The notes beneath the pieces were generated by a model, which worked only from the letters and a program-made list of their open reading frames with translations, made no database searches and was not told the origin of the DNA. Below, piece by piece: positions 1 to 6,152 of a stretch of DNA of 7,972 bases. A program made the position numbers and the translations under genes. This DNA is from Flavobacterium sp. (lineage in GTDB: Bacteria > Bacteroidota > Bacteroidia > Flavobacteriales > Flavobacteriaceae), in contig JASLHL010000258.1 in NCBI GenBank assembly GCA_030152225.1, positions 1-7,972 of the forward strand. Reading direction: 5' to 3'. How positions within the stretch are numbered: the stretch's first letter is position 1; each line of letters opens with the position of its first letter.

Positions 1-93
1 TGCTCTCGCTGCATCGCGAATCAATTTGTGCTCTTCTGTAAGCAAATCATCTAAAAGATAGTAATCTGGCGCCTGAAATAAATCTGGTTTCAT
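1..93 (-). CDS. Acyl-CoA dehydrogenase family protein, N-terminal fragment (glutaryl-CoA dehydrogenase-like)
   Basis: This is the first 31 codons of a gene that runs off the left edge of the window, read leftward from ATG at 93-91. The peptide begins MKPDLFQAPDYY and continues with LLTEEHKLIRDAARA. The second part is the opening helix of acyl-CoA dehydrogenases, where E-H-K-L-x-R-D-A-A-R-x is characteristic. The MKPDLF-APDYY opening resembles flavobacterial proteins annotated as glutaryl-CoA dehydrogenase or acyl-CoA dehydrogenase. These cytoplasmic FAD enzymes oxidise acyl-CoA thioesters. The start is supported by a well-placed promoter about 30 bases upstream. The active-site base and FAD-binding residues lie outside the window, so the substrate cannot be decided. 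The family call is fairly safe and the glutaryl-CoA assignment is tentative. Confidence 0.8.
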   Translation of the reverse strand, partial: MKPDLFQAPDYYLLDDLLTEEHKLIRDAARA

Positions 94-122
94 AATATTC
101 TTAAGTTTATCAGTTGTGACAA

Positions 123-152
123 CAAAAATAAGTAATATTTAGATATGTGCAA
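123..152 (-). promoter_or_regulatory. Bacteroidota-type promoter for the acyl-CoA dehydrogenase gene
   Basis: Read leftward, TTG (152-150) is followed by a spacer of exactly 19 bases and then TATTTTTG (130-123). This matches the Bacteroidota housekeeping consensus TTG / TAnnTTTG at every defined position. Transcription would start near 116-118, giving a 5' leader of about 25 bases before the ATG at 93. No terminator-like or riboswitch-like structure is visible in that short leader. Confidence 0.7.
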
Positions 153-302
153 TTTTTGGGCGTGAAAGTATATTTAAATTGCCGTTATTTTAGGTGTTAA
201 TAGAAAGATAGATCGAAATTAGAGGTTTAGCGCGTAATGGATAGAAGAGCCTGATCGGGATGAAATACGTATGTTTTCGACCACTCCATCTTGTAAATTA
301 CT

Positions 303-322
303 GGTAGCGGTTGCTACTTTTT
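303..322 (+). terminator. Small terminator-like hairpin of unknown transcript
   Basis: GGTAGC and GCTACT can pair across a four-base loop (GGTT), and a run of five T follows. The stem is short (6 bp including one G-U), so it may be weak or fortuitous. No plus-strand gene lies upstream of it in the window. Confidence 0.3.
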
Positions 323-429
323 AGCAGATATTCCTCCTTCAAAAACCAGCAAGAGGAAAGTCAACGAGCTTGAGAATTCCCTTGAACTGACATTTATTGA
401 GTTGGGATGTATAGGGCCAATTGTAATTC

Positions 430-466
430 ATGAGCCAATTAAAACAGTTAATCGGCTCATTTTTTT
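430..466 (+). terminator. Strong plus-strand intrinsic terminator, orphan
   Basis: The stem pairs ATGAGCC (430-436) with GGCTCAT (454-460). After one A/C mismatch, an inner ATTAA (438-442) pairs with TTAAT (448-452) around a five-base loop. Seven T follow (460-466). On the plus strand this is a textbook Rho-independent terminator. On the minus strand it lies just beyond the stop codon of the DUF4349 gene and could stop that transcript as a hairpin, but it has no U-tract in that direction. No plus-strand gene in the window needs it. Confidence 0.65.
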
Positions 467-479
467 GTAATCTATTACT

Positions 480-1304
480 TTACAGTGATTCGTTTGTCTT
501 GCTTTTTTTGCGTTTGATTCCTCTTCTAATCAAGAAAAATACACCTATACTAATGAGGATAAACGGCCAGATGTAGAAAAGCCCTAAGGTAAATGAAACT
601 AAATTGTCCCATCCTGTTTTAAAAGCACCCGTAAAATCAGAACCAACCGAAGTGGTTGAAGGTTGTGTTTCGTAAAAAACGACAGTCAGTGTGCTGTACG
701 CAATGCTACTTTTTAAAAAGTTCAATCGCCCTTCATAAGATTCGATATCAGAACGCAGGATTTCGATTTCTTTTTCAATGGACAAGATTTCCTCTATTTT
801 AGTAGCTTTACCCAAGAGCGCTTTATAGCGACTTTCCAACTCTTTTTTTGTTTGGATACGCGATGCTACGTCTATAAATTCTTCCGTAACATCTAGGGCT
901 TTGATGTCTTGTTGCTCTATGTTTTTGGCTGTGGTAGTAATATCTGTTAACAGGTTTTCAAAATGTGCTGCAGGAATACGCAAGGTTAGGGTATAAACGG
1001 AGCGATTTCCGTAGGATTCTGCATTGTCTTGAGATACATACCCTTGGTATTTTGCAATAACAGTAGTAAGTTGTTGACGCGTATCTTTTGCATTTTCAGT
1101 TTCAAAGCGAATACTTCCCTCTTTGATAATTTTGCGTTGCATAGCCTGTTGGTCTTCGAGGTTTTTAGCAGGAACAGGATTTGCCTCAGCATGCGCCAAA
1201 CCTACCGTTGTATCAGCAGCTGAATGCTCATAGTTTTGGTTGCATGCCACAGCAGTAAAAAGAGAAAATCCCCCCAATGCGATAAGTAAAAATCTTTTTT
1301 TCAT
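480..1304 (-). CDS. DUF4349 family membrane-anchored lipoprotein
   Basis: The protein is 274 residues, starting at the ATG at 1304-1302. The sequence MKKRFLLIALGG then SLFTAVAC gives a classic lipoprotein signal peptide with Cys21 as the probable lipidated residue. A longer frame runs upstream to 1655, but that would bury the signal peptide and overlap the divergent gene, so this start is preferred. Residues about 55-215 fit the DUF4349 pattern: a start such as RKIIKEGSIRFE, a middle region with LRIPAAHFENLL, and a heptad-rich helical segment (about 147-200) with LESRYKALL and EILSIEKEIEILRSDIE. A hydrophobic span (about 236-260) is followed by an Arg/Lys-rich tail, which suggests a C-terminal membrane anchor with the tail in the cytoplasm. 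The biochemical role of DUF4349 is not established. The gene is monocistronic and divergent from the thioredoxin-fold gene. The family call is confident and the function is unknown. Confidence 0.85.
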   Translation of the reverse strand: MKKRFLLIALGGFSLFTAVACNQNYEHSAADTTVGLAHAEANPVPAKNLEDQQAMQRKIIKEGSIRFETENAKDTRQQLTTVIAKYQGYVSQDNAESYGNRSVYTLTLRIPAAHFENLLTDITTTAKNIEQQDIKALDVTEEFIDVASRIQTKKELESRYKALLGKATKIEEILSIEKEIEILRSDIESYEGRLNFLKSSIAYSTLTVVFYETQPSTTSVGSDFTGAFKTGWDNLVSFTLGLFYIWPFILISIGVFFLIRRGIKRKKSKTNESL

Positions 1305-1503
1305 AGCTTCTTTTTTGTGCTTCAAGAACCTCCTTTGTGGATTGTTTTCTTCGGCCTTTAGAGTGATTAAAAATATTAAAAATGAATGAAAGTCAGTTCG
1401 TTTTTTTATAGGAGATACAATTTTTCGTTTAACAAAAATTAAATTGCAGATAGTACAAAAAAGAGTAAATTGCACGACAACCAATGAAATACAGCAGTAA
1501 ATA
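1305..1503. promoter_or_regulatory. Divergent control region between the DUF4349 and thioredoxin-fold genes
   Basis: This is 199 bases of AT-rich DNA between two outward-facing starts. A usable plus-strand promoter is visible near its right end. On the minus strand only imperfect -7-like sequences are present, such as a T-rich TAATTTTTG read leftward near 1440, with poor spacing to a -33 TTG. I therefore cannot place the DUF4349 promoter. No operator-like inverted repeat stood out. Confidence 0.45.
1444..1473 (+). promoter_or_regulatory. Candidate promoter of the thioredoxin-fold gene
   Basis: TTG (1444-1446) is followed by a 19-base spacer and TAAATTGC (1466-1473). The -7 element matches TAnnTTTG at the TA and two of the T positions but not at the end. 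Transcription would start near 1480, about 24 bases before the ATG. The spacing is ideal and the -7 match is partial. Confidence 0.4.
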
Positions 1504-2622
1504 ATGAAAAAAGCAAGCATTTTATTTTTAACAATCGCCTTTTCCACGCTGAGTTTGGCACAGGAAAAATTACATATTAAAGGAAAACTAAAAGGACTAA
1601 CAGAAGAAGCTTCCTTGATACTAATAAGTGGAGAGCAACAAATAGAAGTACCCAAAAAAGGAGAAGAATTCGAAGTTGAAATGAAGCTATCAGAAGCGCC
1701 AGCGCCTGTGTATTTGGTAGTTAAAGAGGGGCAAGGAGTTAAAAATACACGTTTTTTTCTAGGACATGAAACGGTTGTGATTGAAGGATCTATGGATAAT
1801 TTTTCTCAAGATATTCAAGCAGTGCCCTCGGAAAACGATAAACTTCGCTACGAGAATTATTTGGCCAGTAAAAGTTTGCGTTTTGAAATCACACAGTTAC
1901 AACAAGATATGATGGAGCTTTTGCGTAGGGGAGAACAACAAGATCTCGTTTCTGCTTTTTATTATAGCGAGAAAGCGCCTGTAGGAAAAATAACAAAAGT
2001 TCTTCGAGAGGTAGATAAAATCGACTATGTATTTATAGAGCAACACATCAATACGGCTTATGGGCGTTCGATGCTTCAGTTTGTGATGAATCGATTTACA
2101 GATGAAGAATTACAACACCTATTTGACCTAGTGGATCCTCAGTATAAGGACACAAAAGAAGTGAAATATCTCGATGCCTTGATTCACTATAAAAAACTAG
2201 CCGTTGGTGATTCATTTTATGATTTTACCGCTTTGGATCAAGAGGGAAACACGGTTCATTTTCGCGATTTATTTCAAGGAAAACCAGTCTTGTTAGATTT
2301 CTCTACGATGAATTGTAGGACTTGTCAAGAAGTAGCTCCTCAAACTGCTCAATTGGCAGAAGAATTAAAAGATCAGCTGACTTATGTAACCTATTATGTC
2401 GATAATAAAGAGGATATTATGGAGATGTACTATGAGTTAAAAAATAAGAAAGGACTGATGCTTTGGAATAAAGCAGGGCGTTTGGATATTGCCTATGCAA
2501 AATATAAAAACTATGGAACACCGAGTTATATTCTGTTCGATGCTCAAGGGATCGTAAGACAGGTTGAGTCTGGCTATGTCGAAGACTTTGAGCAAGAGGT
2601 CAAAGCTTGGTTAAAAAAATAA
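1504..2622 (+). CDS. Secreted thioredoxin-fold disulfide oxidoreductase, TlpA/DUF4369-like
   Basis: The protein is 372 residues. Residues 1-19 (MKKASILFLTIAF then STLSLA) form a Sec signal peptide with probable cleavage before Gln20, so the protein acts outside the cytoplasm. Residues about 21-110 form a beta-rich segment (KLHIKGKLKGL, VVIEGSMDNF) typical of the DUF4369 domain found ahead of thioredoxin domains in Bacteroidota. A helical linker covers about 110-230. The C-terminal thioredoxin fold spans about 232-372 and starts GDSFYDFTALDQEGN, with FQGKPVLLDF, a redox pair Cys271-Arg-Thr-Cys274, and the cis-proline in YGTPSY (Pro340). The usual Trp before the CxxC motif is replaced by Asn270. 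These proteins reduce or shuttle disulfides in the envelope, for example in cytochrome c maturation or stress defence, but the partner cannot be inferred here. The stop codon overlaps the terminator that follows. Confidence 0.85.
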   Translation: MKKASILFLTIAFSTLSLAQEKLHIKGKLKGLTEEASLILISGEQQIEVPKKGEEFEVEMKLSEAPAPVYLVVKEGQGVKNTRFFLGHETVVIEGSMDNFSQDIQAVPSENDKLRYENYLASKSLRFEITQLQQDMMELLRRGEQQDLVSAFYYSEKAPVGKITKVLREVDKIDYVFIEQHINTAYGRSMLQFVMNRFTDEELQHLFDLVDPQYKDTKEVKYLDALIHYKKLAVGDSFYDFTALDQEGNTVHFRDLFQGKPVLLDFSTMNCRTCQEVAPQTAQLAEELKDQLTYVTYYVDNKEDIMEMYYELKNKKGLMLWNKAGRLDIAYAKYKNYGTPSYILFDAQGIVRQVESGYVEDFEQEVKAWLKK

Positions 2623-2651
2623 AAAATGTCCAGCAATTGCTGGACATTTTT
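2622..2651. terminator. Perfect inverted-repeat bidirectional terminator
   Basis: All 15 bases of each arm pair, with the centre between 2636 and 2637. The GC-containing core is TGTCCAGC and its complement, flanked by A on one side and T on the other, so both strands read hairpin plus U-run. It directly follows the plus-strand thioredoxin-fold gene, sharing the last base of its stop codon. It lies 89 bases beyond the stop of the minus-strand thrA gene, so it can end both convergent units. Confidence 0.9.
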
Positions 2652-2740
2652 CGTTGAAATTTAGAATAAACAACAACCAGGATAGACAAATAAAGCAAAG
2701 TCACACCTTGGTTAACTATAGAATAAGAATAATTATTTTT

Positions 2741-5143
2741 TTATTTATCGGCCAAGCGCAGTATATCACCAAACACGCCTCTTGCGGTTACGGATGCACC
2801 AGCGCCAGCGCCTTGAATAATAATGGGGTTTTCTCCATAACTCTCGGTATAGATCTCAAAAAGACTATCGGATCCTTGTAATTGTCCTAAAGCAGAATTG
2901 CTAGGTACAGCAATCAACTTGGTTTCTAATAGACCTTTATCTTGTTGTAAATCACCAGAGAGTTCGCCTACATAGCGCAATACTGTATGAGGTTGAAGTT
3001 CTTTTTTAAGGACTTCGAAGGGGGAGTCTAAGGACGTAAGGTTAGCAAGAAAATCTGATGTATGTAAAGCTTGTAAGGCAGTTGGAACTAAATTTTGAAT
3101 TTGGATTTCTTCAAATTCATTTTCTAAATCTAGTTCACGAGCGAGAATTAAAAGCTTTCTCCCTACATCATTGCCTGATAGATCTTCTCTTGGATCAGGT
3201 TCTGTAAATCCTTTGGTAATAGCCTCTTGTAATACTGTACTAAAGGGTTTGTCTTGGACAGAATACTGATTGAAAATATAGCTTAAACTACCTGAAAAAA
3301 CACCCTTTATTTTGGTAATGTTCTCCCCAGATAAATGCAAGAGTTTGATGGTGTCAATAAGTGGTAATCCAGCGCCAACATTTGTTTCATATAAATATTC
3401 TTTGTGGTTTTTTTTTAAGGTTGCACGTAGCTTTTGATAGAAATCATACGAAATTGTATTGGCAATTTTATTGGAGGATATTAGATCAAAACCACCTTCA
3501 ACAAGGGGAATATAGTTTTGTATAAATCCCTCAGCAGCTGTATTGTCTATGGCAATAAGATTTTCCAAGTGATGCTGTTCTGCAAAGGCAATTACATCTT
3601 GTATGGTGTATGAAACGCCGTGATCTTCGATTGTTTGACGCCAATCTGTCGTAATTTCACCTTCTGTAAGGTATACTTTTTTAGAATTACCGATGGCAAA
3701 TAGGTGAAGCTCGATGTTTTTCTTTGCCGTAATAGTTGCCGCTGAAGCTAAGATTTGATCAATTAAGGTACCTCCAACCAACCCATGACCAAAGATGGCA
3801 AGATTGATTTTTTTGGCAATACCAAAGATCTGTCCATGAATGACGTTTACCGCTTTTTTGGCGTCCTCTTTGCGCACAACCAAGCTGACATTTTTGCCCG
3901 TAATCGTATTGTGAAAGAGAATAGGGGTTATTTTATTTTTGACTAAGGCTGCATAAGGTTTGTCAAAGGTACTGAGATCTTGTCCGATGATAGAAATAAT
4001 TGCGATATCGGGAACTAGTGCAATTTGATCGACATCTTTGGTGTAAAAATCGGGTTGAAATTCTTTTTTTAAGACTTCAATAGCCTGTGACGCATCTTTT
4101 GCATCTACTGTAAAACCCAATCCGCGTTCGGATGAACCTTGAGCAATCACCCCAATACTGATGCCTACATTAGCCAAGGCAGTAAAAATACGGGCATCCA
4201 CGCCTACAATACCCAACAATCCACGTCCTTCGAGTTGGATTAAGGCTACATCAGACTGTACAGATAAGGATTTGATGCCCTGCTTACTCGGGGTAGAAGA
4301 GATCAGCGTTCCCTTATTCGTTGGATTTAAGGTGTTTAAGATTCGCAGGGGAATCTTGTTTTCCACCAAAGGTAAAATGGTTTTGGCATGCAAGATAGAA
4401 GCACCAAAATGAGCGAGTTCATTCGCCTCATCAAAGTGAAGTTCCTCTATTTTTTGTGCGTTTTTTACCCAGTCGGGATTGGCCGTATAAATACCATCCA
4501 CATGGGTGTAATTTTGCAATTCAGTAGCGCCCGTAAAATTGGCGAGTAAAGCGGCAGAATAATTACTGCCATTTCTACCCAATGTAGTTGTTTCTCCTCG
4601 TTCCGTTACACCGATAAAACCCGTCACCACAGCAAGAACTTCGGGATCTAAACTTTTAAAGTACAACGTTGTTTTGGCTTTGGAAACTTCCTCTTTTACT
4701 TGTGCCTGACCGAAAGACGTATCGGTAACAAAAAAATGACGACTGTCAATGGCTACCGCTGGAATGCCTTGCTGTGTTAAGTGATGGGTTAATACTTTAC
4801 TCGATATTATTTCTCCCTGTGCTAGTACGCTATCTTTGATTTTTAAGCTGTAGTCTTCCAAAAGGGATACGCCTTCATATACTTTTTGTAGTAAGGTAAA
4901 TTCTTCTTCTAAATCAATTCCTACATGATACGATCTTTTCTGAAAGGCGAGAAAAGGTGTGAGATAATCTTCTTGGTTTTTAGCAAGATCTAGTAGAGAT
5001 TCTAGCGTATCTGTTGTGTCGCCAATGGCAGAAACCACCACAGCAATTTTTCCTTGCGTAGCCTTGTCTTTGATGATGGAAATGACGTTGTCAAATGCTT
5101 GCCCTGATGCAAGTGATTTTCCTCCGAACTTTACTATTTTCAT
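2741..5143 (-). CDS. thrA: Bifunctional aspartokinase / homoserine dehydrogenase
   Basis: The protein is 800 residues, close to the length of E. coli ThrA. The N-terminal aspartokinase (about 1-285) begins MKIVKFGGKS and carries TTLGRNGSNYSAA (187-199) and HVDGIYTANP (214-223). A regulatory ACT-type region covers about 295-440. The homoserine dehydrogenase half has the nucleotide loop FGHGLVGG (451-458), SSNKIAN (556-562), ETNVGAGLP (586-594), VFSGSLSYIF (615-624) and the catalytic GFTEPDPREDLSGNDVGRK (645-663, including Asp659 and Lys663). It catalyses ATP-dependent phosphorylation of aspartate and NAD(P)H reduction of aspartate semialdehyde to homoserine, in the cytoplasm. The start lies 12 bases after the metX-like stop, so it is the last gene of the operon. 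Two positions differ from the commonest aspartokinase motifs: Lys9 in GGKS, and Asn194 where E. coli has Asp. By context this is likely a methionine-branch paralogue (metL-like), so the symbol thrA denotes the fused architecture rather than a proven pathway branch. Confidence 0.93.
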   Translation of the reverse strand: MKIVKFGGKSLASGQAFDNVISIIKDKATQGKIAVVVSAIGDTTDTLESLLDLAKNQEDYLTPFLAFQKRSYHVGIDLEEEFTLLQKVYEGVSLLEDYSLKIKDSVLAQGEIISSKVLTHHLTQQGIPAVAIDSRHFFVTDTSFGQAQVKEEVSKAKTTLYFKSLDPEVLAVVTGFIGVTERGETTTLGRNGSNYSAALLANFTGATELQNYTHVDGIYTANPDWVKNAQKIEELHFDEANELAHFGASILHAKTILPLVENKIPLRILNTLNPTNKGTLISSTPSKQGIKSLSVQSDVALIQLEGRGLLGIVGVDARIFTALANVGISIGVIAQGSSERGLGFTVDAKDASQAIEVLKKEFQPDFYTKDVDQIALVPDIAIISIIGQDLSTFDKPYAALVKNKITPILFHNTITGKNVSLVVRKEDAKKAVNVIHGQIFGIAKKINLAIFGHGLVGGTLIDQILASAATITAKKNIELHLFAIGNSKKVYLTEGEITTDWRQTIEDHGVSYTIQDVIAFAEQHHLENLIAIDNTAAEGFIQNYIPLVEGGFDLISSNKIANTISYDFYQKLRATLKKNHKEYLYETNVGAGLPLIDTIKLLHLSGENITKIKGVFSGSLSYIFNQYSVQDKPFSTVLQEAITKGFTEPDPREDLSGNDVGRKLLILARELDLENEFEEIQIQNLVPTALQALHTSDFLANLTSLDSPFEVLKKELQPHTVLRYVGELSGDLQQDKGLLETKLIAVPSNSALGQLQGSDSLFEIYTESYGENPIIIQGAGAGASVTARGVFGDILRLADK

Positions 5144-5155
5144 TGTAGTGTTGAT

Positions 5156-6115
5156 TTAGAATAGGGTTTGTATTCGGTCGTTTAATTGCTCATACTCTAG
5201 GAGAAAAGCATCGTGACCGTGTATGGATTGTATTTCTTTGTAGGTGATAGTCGCACCATATTGCGCTAGTTTTTCTACCGTTCGCACCTGTTCCTGTTGG
5301 GTAAACATATAGTCCGAATCAATGGCAATAACGGTGATTTGGATGGATGTTTGTCCAGCAAATGTTTGGAGCTGTTTTTCTGTTCGCTCTTGTCCAATCG
5401 TTTTTAAAAGATGGGTCATCAGTTGATACGCTTGGAGGTGAAAGCGATTCTTGAGCGATTCTCCGTGGTAATTCAACCAGCATTCAACAGCGTATTCTTC
5501 TTGTTCCCGTTGTCTGTTGAATTTTTGAACCATGGATGCGGGTGTGCGATACAATAACATCGCGTGTTTACGCGCATCTTCTAAGGGATGGCTCGAGTGA
5601 GCGAGAATGGTTTCTTGTACGTGTACTTGACCAATTAACCAATCCGAAGCCTGTATATTAGTGGCAATTGGAATTAAATGGGTGATGGCCTTTGGACGTT
5701 GTATGGCCATGTCCCAAGCAATGCTTCCACCCAAGCTTCCGCCAATAACAGCATACAATTGTTTGATTTGCAGTGCATCCAGTCCTTTCCAGAATAAGTC
5801 AGCAATGACTGCTGTAGTGAATACGCGATAATTTGACAGCAAATGAGCTGTAGATCCCTCGTATCCATTACCCGGAATATTAAAGGCAATAACGGTATAA
5901 CGGTTTAAATCAATGACTTGTCCCGATCCAATAAGTGGTTTCCACCATCCGCGATCCCCTGCTACGGTGCTATTTCCTGTCAAAGCGTGATTAACCAAGA
6001 CAATAGGAGCTTGATGCAAGGGTTGACCAAACACTTCATAACTCAGCCGTAGCGTTTGTTGGGTTTGGTCGGGTAGCGTATAGTCCAATAAAAAAAGGTA
6101 GTTCAAGTCGTTCAT
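5156..6115 (-). CDS. metX: Homoserine O-acyltransferase-like alpha/beta hydrolase, short MetX form
   Basis: The protein is 319 residues. MetX proteins transfer an acetyl (or succinyl) group from acyl-CoA to homoserine using a Ser-Asp-His triad. The visible parts are the oxyanion segment NHALTGNS (42-49), FNIPGNGYEGST (78-89), the nucleophile elbow GGSLGG with Ser127, AIDSDYMF with Asp268, and HGHDAFLLE with His301. The segment EEYAVECWLNYHGE aligns with the EVESYLxYQG helix of MetX. It is shorter than typical MetX (about 350-380 residues), apparently in the region between the strand carrying FNIPGNG and the nucleophile elbow, and it lacks the long Gly-rich insert there. It sits between metY (37 bases upstream) and the aspartokinase-homoserine dehydrogenase (12 bases downstream), which supports homoserine activation. 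Acyl donor specificity cannot be read from the sequence. It could instead be an uncharacterised alpha/beta hydrolase recruited to the same operon. Confidence 0.82.
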   Translation of the reverse strand: MNDLNYLFLLDYTLPDQTQQTLRLSYEVFGQPLHQAPIVLVNHALTGNSTVAGDRGWWKPLIGSGQVIDLNRYTVIAFNIPGNGYEGSTAHLLSNYRVFTTAVIADLFWKGLDALQIKQLYAVIGGSLGGSIAWDMAIQRPKAITHLIPIATNIQASDWLIGQVHVQETILAHSSHPLEDARKHAMLLYRTPASMVQKFNRQREQEEYAVECWLNYHGESLKNRFHLQAYQLMTHLLKTIGQERTEKQLQTFAGQTSIQITVIAIDSDYMFTQQEQVRTVEKLAQYGATITYKEIQSIHGHDAFLLEYEQLNDRIQTLF

Positions 6116-6124
6116 ACAGTATGA

Positions 6125-6147
6125 TTATCCCTTTTTTGAGGGGATAA
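6125..6147 (-). promoter_or_regulatory. Intercistronic hairpin between metY and the metX-like gene
   Basis: In the transcript, TTATCCC (6147-6141) pairs with GGGATAA (6131-6125) across a nine-base A-rich loop. The stem ends nine bases before the metX-like ATG at 6115, where it could affect ribosome access or mark an RNA processing or stabilising site. It has no U-run, so it is not a standard terminator. Confidence 0.4.
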
Positions 6148-6152
6148 AGGAA

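Larger units (their letters stand above)
94..479. other. 386-base intergenic region without a supportable gene
   Basis: The left third holds the leftward acyl-CoA dehydrogenase promoter. From about 235 to 420 the DNA is less AT-rich than the flanks and looks more like degraded coding or repeated sequence than a plain spacer, but every frame is broken. The longest open stretch on the plus strand enters around 290 and ends at a stop near 470, with no ATG at its start and no recognisable domain. On the minus strand only a 20-codon frame beginning MEWSKTYVFHP is present. Two plus-strand terminator-like hairpins lie inside (303-322 and 430-466). I found no tRNA, RNase P RNA or tmRNA signature. Confidence 0.6.

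Noticed and set aside
340..420. RNase P RNA, suggested by GAGGAAAGTC near 353-362
   Set aside because: The match stops before the conserved CCGG that should follow, and the remaining RNA before the terminator is far too short.
986..1223. Frames on both strands inside the DUF4349 gene
   Set aside because: They are other-frame readings of a gene with a clear signal peptide and domain pattern.
1305..1655. Long N-terminal extension of the DUF4349 protein
   Set aside because: It overlaps the divergent thioredoxin-fold gene and would place an obvious lipoprotein signal peptide in the middle of the protein.
2654..2881. 75-codon plus-strand frame overlapping the 3' end of thrA
   Set aside because: It is mostly antisense to the conserved homoserine dehydrogenase C-terminus and begins in the terminator flank.
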